This document shows, one piece after another, positions 51,676 through 60,186 of a stretch of 64,000 bases of DNA. The notes under the pieces are model-generated. The model saw nothing but the letters and a program-made list of their open reading frames with translations. It did no database searches and was not told the DNA's origin. The stretch spans positions 1,507 through 65,506 of the forward strand of contig JAUHJS010000003.1 of the NCBI GenBank assembly GCA_030412945.1, given 5' to 3'. Each line of letters opens with the position of its first letter. Position 1 is the stretch's first letter. Source of the DNA: Shiella aurantiaca (lineage in GTDB: Bacteria; Bacteroidota; Bacteroidia; Cytophagales; Cyclobacteriaceae). Made by a program: the position numbers and the translations under genes.

Positions 51676-51692
51676 TGGCACGCCTATTGTAA
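51676..51692 (+). promoter_or_regulatory. Sigma-54-like promoter of the 87-residue protein gene
   Basis: The sequence reads TGGCAC-GCCTA-TTGTAA. The -24 half is perfect; the -12 half has TTGT. The transcript would start near 51701, 26 bases before the ATG at 51727. This excludes the longer frame that opens at 51595. Confidence 0.77.
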
Positions 51693-51726
51693 AGGGTGTA
51701 ATGTCAACACTCAAAATGAACAAAAT

Positions 51727-51990
51727 ATGAAAACGATATTACTTTCTCTTTCCGGTATTTCTAAAAACTTTTTATTGATAGCAGGTATAGTATGCGCCCT
51801 AGCCATACTAAGCTATTCTAAATTGGAAGCTTCCATGAACTGGGAGAAACTTAAGTCGGTACTTCCCGCAGAAAGCACTCAGGTAAATACGGTAAGCGCT
51901 GAGGAGGTCTCTTGGGGCGAATCTTCTTTATCAAGCTTGGTGCGTAAAAAGATAGAGCTGAATAGAAAAGGCGCCAGTGTAAATTCTTAA
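51727..51990 (+). CDS. 87-residue single-pass membrane protein under its own sigma-54-like promoter
   Basis: The product has a short N-terminus, a hydrophobic segment at about 15-30 (FLLIAGIVCALAILSY) and a polar tail of about 55 residues ending KIELNRKGASVNS. I do not recognise the family. That a regulon promoter serves only this gene argues it is real and important to the system, for example as a regulator, stress peptide or accessory subunit. Its length equals that of the membrane protein at 8921-9184. A strong terminator follows at 52022-52058. Confidence 0.7.
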   Translation: MKTILLSLSGISKNFLLIAGIVCALAILSYSKLEASMNWEKLKSVLPAESTQVNTVSAEEVSWGESSLSSLVRKKIELNRKGASVNS

Positions 51991-52021
51991 GTGTGTGTTC
52001 ATCGTTTTCAGAGGAAATAGA

Positions 52022-52058
52022 AAAAGAGGCTACCTTTTTAGGATAGCCTCTTTTTTTT
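52022..52058 (+). terminator. Strong, probably bidirectional terminator
   Basis: AAAAGAGGCTA pairs with TAGCCTCTTTT around CCTTTTTAGGA, followed by a long T run; A runs on the left side let it work for the convergent gene on the minus strand. It closes the second half of the permease system. Confidence 0.9.
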
Positions 52059-52078
52059 GTTGAGTTATATGCTATCGT

Positions 52079-52585
52079 TTATTTTCCTGCGTATTTATCA
52101 GGAATCGGGTCTTTCTCGGTTTCATTACTCCATAAGATGGAAAGGATGTACCAGCGCTCTTCCGTTTTTATCAACTGAAAACTATTGATGCCTCTGCGCA
52201 CCACGGGGCCATCCAAGCTTTCCCTAATGGCATAGGTAGAAAAAGCGTGGTAAATATTACCATACGCTTCGCTCACGCGGTTCACTTCTTTTTCATAAAA
52301 GCCAATGTTTTTCCGCTGTGTGGTAAACATCTCCACATATTGATCAGGTGTCCATTGTATGTGTTTTACTTTTCCTTCGGGTGTAAGTAGCGTAGGGTTG
52401 AGGGTGGCACCTTCGGCAAATAGATAACGGAAGCGTTCCCAATCCCGAGGCTCTTCCGGACTACCGGAAATTACCTCGTATATTGCCTTAAGGATGGCGT
52501 CTTCACTTTGTACATCGGCTGCATAAGGCGATTGAGCCATACTTGCCAGAGGAGTAAAAAGAAGTAGAAAGATAATTTTTTTCAT
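52079..52585 (-). CDS. Secreted NTF2/SnoaL-like protein
   Basis: The protein of about 168 residues has a signal peptide (ending ASMAQ near residue 17) and an NTF2-like cone fold pattern: AILKAIYEVISGSPEEPRDWERFRYLF at the start, then WTPDQYVEMF, NIYHAFSTYAIRE, INSFQLIKTEERWYILSILW. Such domains bind small ligands or act as enzymes; no catalytic residue can be assigned. The frame is open to 52696, but the ATG at 52585 begins the signal peptide. The neighbouring GH31 gene is on the same strand, upstream by about 120 bases. Confidence 0.85.
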   Translation of the reverse strand: MKKIIFLLLFTPLASMAQSPYAADVQSEDAILKAIYEVISGSPEEPRDWERFRYLFAEGATLNPTLLTPEGKVKHIQWTPDQYVEMFTTQRKNIGFYEKEVNRVSEAYGNIYHAFSTYAIRESLDGPVVRRGINSFQLIKTEERWYILSILWSNETEKDPIPDKYAGK

Positions 52586-52708
52586 TGCTGTGTATATATG
52601 TTTGAAAGTGTATCCAATATCAGTAATAAAACGAAAAGCCTCGTATCCGTTCTTGTAAAAACAAGTCCAGAAACGAGGCGGATAGGTACAATTCAAAAAG
52701 GGTTATGT

Positions 52709-55105
52709 TTAGCGCAAAATAATCCGTTTGAAATGCTTATCGGCTTTAATCCATACTAAGTTATTCAGAGAATTGCGCTTTTGTAAGCTATATACTTTGC
52801 CATCAATAATATATTCTTTCGCTTCAAAAGGGACTCCATGAAACACTAGCTTAAACTGCCTATAATCCGATTCATATTTATCGTTTTCCATATGGTGCGT
52901 CACGATGAGGTCCTGCTTTTTGCCAAAAGTTTCAAACTTGTGTAGATTATACAGCCCGTTTTTATAGCCATGATTATCGCCATCGTCTTCATACAGCGTG
53001 CTTACCACTTCTTCATCTTGCTGGAAATACACATGCAGGGTCATTTCTTTTATAGGACTTTCGCCCACATATTGCATTTTGGGGAAGGAAGGAATTACCG
53101 CTCCGGCTTTCACAAAAATCGGCATCTTGTCTAACGGACATTGTACCTTCACTTCTTGCCCTCCGCGGGCTACATAGCCACCTTCATAGTGGTACCAAAT
53201 TCCCTTGGGAAGATATACATTGCGCTCACTCACGCCCGGTTCCAGTACGGGGCAAACCAGAATATGCTCGCCATAGCCAAACTCATCCATGCGCTGATGG
53301 GTTTCCGGATCATTTTGATCAAGATAAGCCAAAGGCCGAAGGATGGGAGTTCCTTGCTTCACATATTGCCAAAAGGCGGTATACAAATACGGTAAAAGCT
53401 GGTAGCGCAGGTTGATGAATTTCCGAACGATGGTTTCATACTTGTGACCAAAGCTCCAGGGTTCTTGTTCTGTTTTGGTATCGTTGCCCGAGCTGTGTGT
53501 ACGAAAAAAGGGGTGGAAGGTAGCCAACTGTATCCAGCGGGTGTAAAGTTCTCCATCGGGTTCGCCAATAAATCCGCCCACATCGCTTCCGGCAAAGGAA
53601 ATACCCGACACCGATAGGCGCTGGCATTGTACATTGGCTATCCAAAGATGTTCCCAAGTAGCAATATTATCGCCCGTCCATACGCTGCTGTAGCGTTGCA
53701 CCCCGCTGTAAGCCGAGCGGGTGATGATGAAGGGCCTGTTGGGCATCATATAGCGTTTCACCCCATGGTAAGTGGCACGAGCCATTTGCATGCCGTATAC
53801 ATTGTGTGCTTTGCGGTGGCTGCACGGGTTGCCATCGTAGTCGTGGCGCACATCTTCCGGAAAAGTACCAATTTCAAACACCGCGGGTTCGTTCATGTCA
53901 TTCCATACGCCCCGCACACCCGTTTCCATCAGTCCACGGAATAGGCCGCTCCACCATTCGCGCACTTCCGGATTCGTAAAGTCGGGGAAATTACACTTGC
54001 CCGGCCACACATCGCCTTCCATTAAGGTGCCATCGGCACGTTTGCAGAAATAGTCTTTTTGTATGCCTTGTTGCCACACCCAGTAATCTTTATCCATTTT
54101 AATGCCTGGATCGATGATGACGACTGTTTTGAAACCATCGCCTAAAAGCTCCTTCACCATACGCTTAGGTTCGGGGAAATATTCTTTGTTCCAAGTGAAG
54201 CAGCGGAAGCCATCCATATAGTCGATGTCGAGGTAGATGGCATCGCAAGGGATTTTTCGTTTCCGGAATTCAGAGGTGATTTCCTTCACCTTGCTTTCGG
54301 GATAATAGCTCCAACGGCATTGGTGATAGCCCAGCGCCCACAGTGGAGGCATCTCAGGCGTTCCGGTAAGAGTGGCATATTGTTCGGCCACCTCAAGTAA
54401 GTCGGGGCCATAGATGAAATAATAGTTCATCTCACCACCACGAGCCCAAAAGCTGGCCGTATCGGTATCGCCTTTGCCAAAATCAAAAATAGTACGAAAG
54501 GTGTTGTCAAAGAATATGCCGTAGCCTTGCCGACCTTGGCTATGTAAGCCCATATAGAATGGGATGTTTTTGTACAGTGGGTCGCCATCTTTCGGAAAAC
54601 CGTAGGTATCGGTACCGTAGTTTTCTAAATATTTGCCCCTCAGATTAAGTTCGGTAGGCTTATCGCCCAAGCCATAAAAAGCCTCATCGGGCTGAATCTC
54701 TTTGCTGCAATAATTGATTTTCCCCCCTTTTTGCAAATAGTGTTGCCAGTGGAAACCCGCCTCATCTTGCAAGATTAATTCATGCTTTTTGTTGAGCAGG
54801 GTGATTTTTAGATTCTCTTTACGGATTTGGCAAATAAGTTCGGCTGTGTGTACCTCATAATGCTCGGCATGTTCCTCAAAACCGAGCTGAGTCATGTGTA
54901 TGGATGCGTACTTGCTTACCGCATAGCTGAAATCCTTCTGAAAAAAGCCATCGGCTGCATACCGAAAGCGCAAAATGCGGTCGGTTTTTACGCTAAGTTC
55001 TAGTATGGTGTCTTCGGTATAGAAATAAAAGAAGTTGCCTTCTTGGCTCACCGAGTTGATTGTGCCGGGATAGTACTTAATGGAGTACTTAGTTTGTGTT
55101 TGCAT
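52709..55105 (-). CDS. Glycoside hydrolase family 31 (alpha-glucosidase)
   Basis: The 798-residue enzyme has the GH31 layout: an N-terminal galactose-mutarotase-like domain (about 1-245), a catalytic barrel (about 250-600) and beta-rich C-terminal domains. The nucleophile is Asp403 in GVWNDMNEP, and the acid/base is Asp479 in VWTGDN. The sugar-binding motif YHQCRWSYYPE is also present. It lacks a signal peptide and so probably acts on cytosolic alpha-glucans or maltodextrins. It is divergent from the GT4 gene across 92 bases; GT4 and GH57 genes beyond it suggest a glycogen or alpha-glucan cluster. Confidence 0.95.
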   Translation of the reverse strand: MQTQTKYSIKYYPGTINSVSQEGNFFYFYTEDTILELSVKTDRILRFRYAADGFFQKDFSYAVSKYASIHMTQLGFEEHAEHYEVHTAELICQIRKENLKITLLNKKHELILQDEAGFHWQHYLQKGGKINYCSKEIQPDEAFYGLGDKPTELNLRGKYLENYGTDTYGFPKDGDPLYKNIPFYMGLHSQGRQGYGIFFDNTFRTIFDFGKGDTDTASFWARGGEMNYYFIYGPDLLEVAEQYATLTGTPEMPPLWALGYHQCRWSYYPESKVKEITSEFRKRKIPCDAIYLDIDYMDGFRCFTWNKEYFPEPKRMVKELLGDGFKTVVIIDPGIKMDKDYWVWQQGIQKDYFCKRADGTLMEGDVWPGKCNFPDFTNPEVREWWSGLFRGLMETGVRGVWNDMNEPAVFEIGTFPEDVRHDYDGNPCSHRKAHNVYGMQMARATYHGVKRYMMPNRPFIITRSAYSGVQRYSSVWTGDNIATWEHLWIANVQCQRLSVSGISFAGSDVGGFIGEPDGELYTRWIQLATFHPFFRTHSSGNDTKTEQEPWSFGHKYETIVRKFINLRYQLLPYLYTAFWQYVKQGTPILRPLAYLDQNDPETHQRMDEFGYGEHILVCPVLEPGVSERNVYLPKGIWYHYEGGYVARGGQEVKVQCPLDKMPIFVKAGAVIPSFPKMQYVGESPIKEMTLHVYFQQDEEVVSTLYEDDGDNHGYKNGLYNLHKFETFGKKQDLIVTHHMENDKYESDYRQFKLVFHGVPFEAKEYIIDGKVYSLQKRNSLNNLVWIKADKHFKRIILR

Positions 55106-55197
55106 ACCTATTTCAAAATAATAAGCTGAGGATGATTTAAATAAGCCATAAAAATTTACTTACTTAAGGAGGTAAATCATATCCTCTAGTTAACCAA

Positions 55198-56481
55198 ATG
55201 GCAAGAGAACCGCAAGTGTTAATGTTCGGGTGGGAGTTTCCTCCGGTAATCAGCGGAGGGCTGGGAGTGGCCTGTTTGGGCCTTTGCAAGGCATTGGCAC
55301 CGTTTGCAAAACTCCGCATGGTAATCCCAAAATCTGTCCCAAATTTTTCCATTCCCAATATCGAATTGGTGGGTTTGAACAGCTTCACGGCCGAGCAGTT
55401 GCGCGAAATGTTTCGTCAGGACCAATGGGTAGACGTAAGTAGCTTGCACTATGTGGCCGGAGGGGTGCATCCCTATATGCGTATCGGTAGCGATGAGTTT
55501 ATCAATGAAAAATTTTACGAGGTGTTTTTTGAAGAGGTAAAACCCTTCGACCTCGATGCCCTCTATGCTGGCGATGTTATCCGAAAGGTGATGGAGTTTG
55601 CCCGCATATCGGTGCAGTACGCCATGCAGCAAGACTTTGATGTGATTCACTCGCACGACTGGATGACCTTTTTGCCGGGTATGATACTAAAGCAAAAAAC
55701 AGGCAAGCCCTTGGTGCTTCATGTGCATTCCCTGGAATACGATAGAGCTGGTGAAGGCAGCCGCAATTGGGTATACGAACTGGAGCGAAGGGCCATGCAG
55801 CTGGCCGATCGGGTAATTCCCGTGAGCCGCTATACGGGTTCTGTTTGTGAGAAGTACTATGGAATCGACCCCGCCAAAATCACGCCAGTGCACAATGGGG
55901 TGGAGTTTGTGCAAAGAACGGTGAAGAAAAGCCCTATGAAGGAAAAACTAGTAATTTTCTTTGGGCGCATCACCATGCAGAAAGGCCCAGAATATTTTGT
56001 GGAGGCGGCACGCGTGGTGTTGGCGCATCATCCCGATGTAAAATTTGTAATGGCGGGCAGTGGCGATTTGTATACGCCTTTGATTGAGAAGATTGCCGAC
56101 TACCGTATGGGCGATAAGTTTTATTTTACCGGATTTTTGAATAAGAAAATGCTCAATGAGCTGTTGGCCGTGGCCGATGTGTATTGCATGCCGAGCGTAA
56201 GCGAACCTTTCGGGCTAAGTGCGGTGGAGGCCGTTCAATATGGTATTCCGGTGATAATGAGCAAAACCAGCGGAGCGGGTGAAGTGCTAAACAGTGCCTT
56301 GAAGATTGATTTCTGGGACACCCACAAAATGGCCCAGTACATTATTGCCTGTCTCGATTATCCGGGCATACGCCATGCAGTGGTCGACCAAGCCAATGAA
56401 GATTTGAAAAGCATTACCTGGGAAAACACCGCTAAAAAAGTAATGAAAGTATATGAAGAGCTGTTAGTTAATAGTTTTTAG
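55198..56481 (+). CDS. GT4-type glycosyltransferase, glycogen-synthase-like
   Basis: The 427-residue enzyme begins with VLMFGWEFPPVISGGLGVACLGLCKAL, where the GGLG motif is that of starch/glycogen synthases (GT5/GT4). The second Rossmann domain starts after VHNGVEF, has IFFGRITMQKGPEYFVEAA, and the donor-binding motif PSVSEPFGLSAVEA. The reaction is transfer of glucose from a nucleotide sugar to an alpha-glucan chain, by analogy. It is about 115 bases before the GH57 gene, and the pair is common in Bacteroidota. An AAGGAGG word at about 55166 is too far from the ATG to be a ribosome site. Confidence 0.93.
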   Translation: MAREPQVLMFGWEFPPVISGGLGVACLGLCKALAPFAKLRMVIPKSVPNFSIPNIELVGLNSFTAEQLREMFRQDQWVDVSSLHYVAGGVHPYMRIGSDEFINEKFYEVFFEEVKPFDLDALYAGDVIRKVMEFARISVQYAMQQDFDVIHSHDWMTFLPGMILKQKTGKPLVLHVHSLEYDRAGEGSRNWVYELERRAMQLADRVIPVSRYTGSVCEKYYGIDPAKITPVHNGVEFVQRTVKKSPMKEKLVIFFGRITMQKGPEYFVEAARVVLAHHPDVKFVMAGSGDLYTPLIEKIADYRMGDKFYFTGFLNKKMLNELLAVADVYCMPSVSEPFGLSAVEAVQYGIPVIMSKTSGAGEVLNSALKIDFWDTHKMAQYIIACLDYPGIRHAVVDQANEDLKSITWENTAKKVMKVYEELLVNSF

Positions 56482-56517
56482 TTTACGGTTATGATATTAT
56501 GAGATGATTATATTTTA

Positions 56518-56597
56518 TCTAAAAACTAAGAACTAAAAACTCGAAACTAAAAACTTCTCAACTAACAACCGTCAACCAACAACTATCAACTAAAAAT
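56518..56597. repeat. Low-complexity A/C-rich leader with AACTAAAAACT-like words
   Basis: The region contains repeated AACTAAAAAC, AAGAACTAAAAACT and CAACTAACAACC-like words and almost no G over about 75 bases, directly before the GH57 ATG. It may act as an unstructured leader or simply be a decayed short tandem repeat. Confidence 0.6.
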
Positions 56598-57785
56598 ATG
56601 CCATCAATCTGTTTTTATTTCCAAGTACATCAGCCCTACAGGCTCAAAGAATATACTTTTTTTGATATTGGTCATTCCCATCACTATTTTGATGATAATA
56701 AGAATAAGCAAGTGCTTGATAAGGTAAGCGAACGCTGTTACTTGCCTACCAATGCGCTGATGCTGGAGTTGATAAAAAAACATAAAGGAAACTTTAAGAT
56801 CAGCTATTCCATCAGTGGGGTGGCTTTGGAGCAGTTTGCCACTTGGCGACCCGATGTGTTGGCAAGTTTTCAAGCCTTGGCCGCTACGGGTTGTGTGGAG
56901 TTTATTAGCGAAACCTATCACCATTCTTTAGCTTATCTATTTAGTAAAGAGGAGTTTGTGCGGCAGATAGAGCAATACAAGGCCTTGATAAAGAAGTATT
57001 TCAAACAAGAGCCTAAGGTGTTTAGAAATACGGAGTTGCAGTATAATAATGAGTTGGCCAAGTTTATCGAAGACTTAGGCTATGCAGGAATTATTTGTGA
57101 AGGGGTTGATAGGAATTTGGCAGGCCGCTCTCCTAATTTCCTCTATCGGGCGCCCAATGTTTCCAGCATCAAATCCTTACTGAAGAACTATCAGCTGAGC
57201 GATGATATCGCGTTTCGCTTTAGCAACCGAGGCTGGGAAGAATGGCCGCTTACGGCTGAAAAGTTTGCCTCTTGGGTACATAGCATGGCCGGAAATGCCG
57301 AAACCATCAATTTGTTCATGGATTATGAAACTTTTGGTGAGCACCAGTGGGCCGATACAGGGATATTCGAGTTTATGCGCTATATGCCCGAGCATGTGAT
57401 GAAGCATCCCGATTTTGGTTTTAAAACTCCTACCGAAACCCTCGAAAGCTATGAGGTGAAGGGGATTTATGATGCCCACCACATGACCAGCTGGGCCGAT
57501 ATGGAGCGCGACTTAAGTGCGTGGATTGGCAATCCTATGCAGGACGAGAGCATTGAAAAAATCTATTCCCTTGAAAAAGCAGTTTATGCCAGCAAAAATG
57601 CGGAATGGATTGCCGATTGGCAGAAAATGCTGACCAGCGATCACTTCTATTACATGACGACTAAGTTTTGGAGTGATGGCGATGTGCACAAATATTTTAG
57701 CCCGTACGAAAGCCCTTACGATGCCTACATTTATTATATGAATGCCTTCAGCGATTTCAGTATGCGCCTGAAAGGGGAAAAATAA
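56598..57785 (+). CDS. Glycoside hydrolase family 57 enzyme
   Basis: The 395-residue enzyme begins with ICFYFQVHQPYRLKEY, the HQP motif of GH57. The putative nucleophile is Glu146 in VFRNTELQYN, and the acid/base is Asp242 in MDYETFGEHQW. GH57 members of this size are alpha-amylases, amylopullulanases or branching-type enzymes; the residues do not tell these apart. It is probably translated with the GT4 gene as part of glycogen or alpha-glucan metabolism. No signal peptide, so cytosolic. Confidence 0.93.
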   Translation: MPSICFYFQVHQPYRLKEYTFFDIGHSHHYFDDNKNKQVLDKVSERCYLPTNALMLELIKKHKGNFKISYSISGVALEQFATWRPDVLASFQALAATGCVEFISETYHHSLAYLFSKEEFVRQIEQYKALIKKYFKQEPKVFRNTELQYNNELAKFIEDLGYAGIICEGVDRNLAGRSPNFLYRAPNVSSIKSLLKNYQLSDDIAFRFSNRGWEEWPLTAEKFASWVHSMAGNAETINLFMDYETFGEHQWADTGIFEFMRYMPEHVMKHPDFGFKTPTETLESYEVKGIYDAHHMTSWADMERDLSAWIGNPMQDESIEKIYSLEKAVYASKNAEWIADWQKMLTSDHFYYMTTKFWSDGDVHKYFSPYESPYDAYIYYMNAFSDFSMRLKGEK

Positions 57786-57791
57786 AGGTTT

Positions 57792-58730
57792 TTAATCCTG
57801 AGGGAGTTTTTGTAAATAAGCCGCCAGTTCCATCAGCCAAGCTATACCCATGTGGATGATCACTCCGCCCCAGATATTGCGGCTGTAGAGCGCTATAATG
57901 CCCAGTATATAGCCACCAAATATGGAGCTGATGGTTTCTCCGGCAGGTTTTCCAAAGTGTAGAAAAGCATATACCACTACCATAGGCAGCACACTGAATC
58001 GGCCTATCACCGCCACCATACCTATTACCATAAAGCCACGGAAAAGCAATTCCACCGATAGGAAATCCCAGCCATAGGCCAGTTCATAAATAAGCGCAGG
58101 CACATATTCGGGAATATCGAAATGGCGGGCAAACATATTGCTCCTGTAAGTAGGGTAGAAGGATTGAAAACCTTCGGTAAACGATGCGCCAATTATGAGA
58201 GGGAGCATGGCGGCTAGCAGCCAAACATAGGGCTTGATGTCCACATCCTTACGCGTAAGCCCATAATAACTACCGACAGATTGCCGATCTTTCCAGTAAT
58301 AAAATAGGTAGGTGGGCAAGAGGATGGTGAATATACTTACCAGTTGCGCGCTGGTGCGCATGTAGAAATAGCGGGTTTTGTAGGGGATAAAATCACCCAG
58401 TAAGCGATGATAGTAAAAAGCTGCATGCACCGATAGGATGATTAGAATAAATAGACTGCGCCACCAAAAGTTAGCCTGGTAGAAGAAGCTAAAATCCTTT
58501 TTCCACCAGGCATATATTAAGCAAGTGGCATAATACCCACCGGCATATAAGAGAAAATACCAAAGCATACGGATTTCCTTCCCTGCATAGGAATCAATAA
58601 TGCTATCTTCTAAATCGATACGATAATTGAGGGTAATCATCACGGCAAGGAAGGCCGCCAAACTGAGGTATAATCCCCAATGAAATTCTTCGCGATGATA
58701 TTCTTTAAAGTAGCTCCAGATTTTCTTCAT
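57792..58730 (-). CDS. CPBP-family membrane protein, catalytic residues altered
   Basis: The 312-residue protein has eight or so hydrophobic segments and the CPBP (Abi) pattern. The EExxxR motif reads VELLFR (226-231), so the first Glu is Val; the second motif has His258 in YAFLHFG; and the third reads HMGIA (293-297), with Ala where Asn is usual. In the archaeal Rce1 structure the first Glu, two His and the Asn are the active-site residues. The Glu and Asn are missing here, so proteolysis is doubtful. The ATG at 58730 is used; an in-frame TTG at 58736 is weaker. Confidence 0.82.
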   Translation of the reverse strand: MKKIWSYFKEYHREEFHWGLYLSLAAFLAVMITLNYRIDLEDSIIDSYAGKEIRMLWYFLLYAGGYYATCLIYAWWKKDFSFFYQANFWWRSLFILIILSVHAAFYYHRLLGDFIPYKTRYFYMRTSAQLVSIFTILLPTYLFYYWKDRQSVGSYYGLTRKDVDIKPYVWLLAAMLPLIIGASFTEGFQSFYPTYRSNMFARHFDIPEYVPALIYELAYGWDFLSVELLFRGFMVIGMVAVIGRFSVLPMVVVYAFLHFGKPAGETISSIFGGYILGIIALYSRNIWGGVIIHMGIAWLMELAAYLQKLPQD

Positions 58731-58754
58731 GCCCAAGGTGGCCAGTCTATGCGT

Positions 58755-59333
58755 TTATTTCTTAATCAAAGTGCCATTATCGTATTCATATTCGATAGTC
58801 ACATTGCCTTCTTGGTCATACCATCGAGAGATGCCATGGATTTTTCCATTTTTATAAGGGCTTTCCTCCATCATGGTGCCATTGTCATAGTATTTGCGCA
58901 GCGTGCCTTCTAATAGGCCATTTACATAGGTTTTGTCTTCTACTACCTGACCTCTTTTGTACACACGAGCTGGACCATGCATTAGGTTGTGATGAAAAGT
59001 ATATACCGTTTCTAGCTCACCTCGGTCGGTTAAAGTCAGCATTTGTCCTTCTAGTTGCCCATTAATATAGGTGCTTAGGCTTCTGATAGCCCCTGATGGG
59101 TAATAGTCAGTCCAAGTGCCGTGTTTTTTGTTATTGAGGTAATCGCCCATTCCGGTTTCTATTTGTCCGGCTTTTACAGTTACACGTACCAAACCCGGAG
59201 TATCTTCAAAAACCTCTTGATATGCCCCTGCAGGAATGCCTTCACCTGAGCTGCTTAGGCCAGTTTCTGGTTCAGTGCTGGAACTGCAAGCAAATGCGAA
59301 TAGGGTAGTAAGTAGTAAAAAAGTATGTTTCAT
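58755..59333 (-). CDS. MORN-repeat lipoprotein (YwqK-like)
   Basis: The 192-residue protein has a lipoprotein signal with FAFAC (Cys16) followed by SSSTEPETG. From residue 55 on it contains about five MORN-type repeats of the kind NKKHGTWTDYYPSGAIRSLS, ENG-HGISRWYDQEGN and similar. Proteins of this sort are labelled YwqK-like antitoxins in databases, but in Bacteroidota they are mostly envelope lipoproteins of unknown role. It precedes the CPBP gene on the same strand by 24 bases. Confidence 0.87.
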   Translation of the reverse strand: MKHTFLLLTTLFAFACSSSTEPETGLSSSGEGIPAGAYQEVFEDTPGLVRVTVKAGQIETGMGDYLNNKKHGTWTDYYPSGAIRSLSTYINGQLEGQMLTLTDRGELETVYTFHHNLMHGPARVYKRGQVVEDKTYVNGLLEGTLRKYYDNGTMMEESPYKNGKIHGISRWYDQEGNVTIEYEYDNGTLIKK

Positions 59334-59399
59334 AGGGTATAATTTTTAATGAATGATTTCCTTTTGCGAATTAAAAGCCCACAGGCATTAATGTCAATA

Positions 59400-60146
59400 C
59401 TAGCGAAACCACCTCTCAAAAAGGATGGGGCTTGGCTTGATTTTCTTCATATAGAAATTACTGCGCAGGTATTTTTTGATGTGGTCAATGGCTTCTTGTT
59501 CATCGTCTGTCACCAAAAGCAGGGACAAATCGCTGGGCGAGATGGTTTTTTCTTCCACCATGCGGTCAATCATTTTTAAGAGTGGGCTGAAATACTCTTT
59601 CCCCACTAGCACCACCGGAAAATTATGAATAGTGCCCGTTTGGATAAGGGTGATGGTTTCAAAGAGTTCGTCCATAGTGCCCATGCCACCGGGCATTACC
59701 ACAAAGCCATACGAATATTTGAGCAAAAGTACTTTGCGCACAAAGAAATAGCGAATGGTAACGGACTTGTGCATGTAGGGATTGCTACCTTGTTCATGCG
59801 GAAGCACAATGTTGCACCCTACGGATTTGCCGCCATTTTCATAGGCACCCCGGTTGGCAGCCTCCATTATGCCCGGACCTCCACCTGTCATTACGGTGGC
59901 GCCTAGTTCGGCAATATGTTTTCCGATTTTGTACGCGCTTTTATAATAGACATGATCTTCTGTGAATCGAGCCGAGCCAAATACCGTGATGCAGGGCCCT
60001 ACAAAGTGCAAGCCTCTGAACCCTTTCACAAATTCTATCATCACTCGGAAAGCAAAGCCAAAATCAGCAATACGCCCACGCGGGCCTTCCAAAAACTTGG
60101 ATTCGGGCTTAGGGGTGAGTTCAATATCAAATTCGGGTTGTGTCAT
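59400..60146 (-). CDS. LOG/TIGR00730-family Rossmann protein
   Basis: The 248-residue protein has the lysine-decarboxylase-like (LOG) fold: FVGPCITVFGSARF, TGGGPGIMEAANRGA, and PGGMGTMDE (152-160), the family's phosphoribohydrolase motif. Members cleave nucleotide 5'-monophosphates and can release cytokinin-type bases. The N-terminal 40 residues are an extension shared with many Bacteroidota members. It is divergent from the OsmC gene. Substrate not deduced. Confidence 0.92.
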   Translation of the reverse strand: MTQPEFDIELTPKPESKFLEGPRGRIADFGFAFRVMIEFVKGFRGLHFVGPCITVFGSARFTEDHVYYKSAYKIGKHIAELGATVMTGGGPGIMEAANRGAYENGGKSVGCNIVLPHEQGSNPYMHKSVTIRYFFVRKVLLLKYSYGFVVMPGGMGTMDELFETITLIQTGTIHNFPVVLVGKEYFSPLLKMIDRMVEEKTISPSDLSLLLVTDDEQEAIDHIKKYLRSNFYMKKIKPSPILFERWFR

Positions 60147-60186
60147 GGTGCAATATATGGTAACTTATAGGAAAATCGGTTAAAAT

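Noticed and set aside
53122-53140. TGTCTAACGGACA in the GH31 gene, half of a possible dyad
   Set aside because: No partner site at 20-22 bases and no promoter element; it is inside a coding sequence.
55160-55172. AAGGAGG as ribosome-binding site of the GT4 gene
   Set aside because: It ends about 25 bases before the ATG, too far, and this phylum rarely uses such sites.
55294-55308. TTGGCAC-CGT-TTGCA inside the GT4 gene
   Set aside because: The spacing is too short (three bases instead of five) and the site is in the first part of a coding region without dyads.
58755-59333. Toxin-antitoxin function for the MORN lipoprotein
   Set aside because: The YwqK antitoxin label is only a family name; no toxin gene is adjacent and the product is a lipoprotein.
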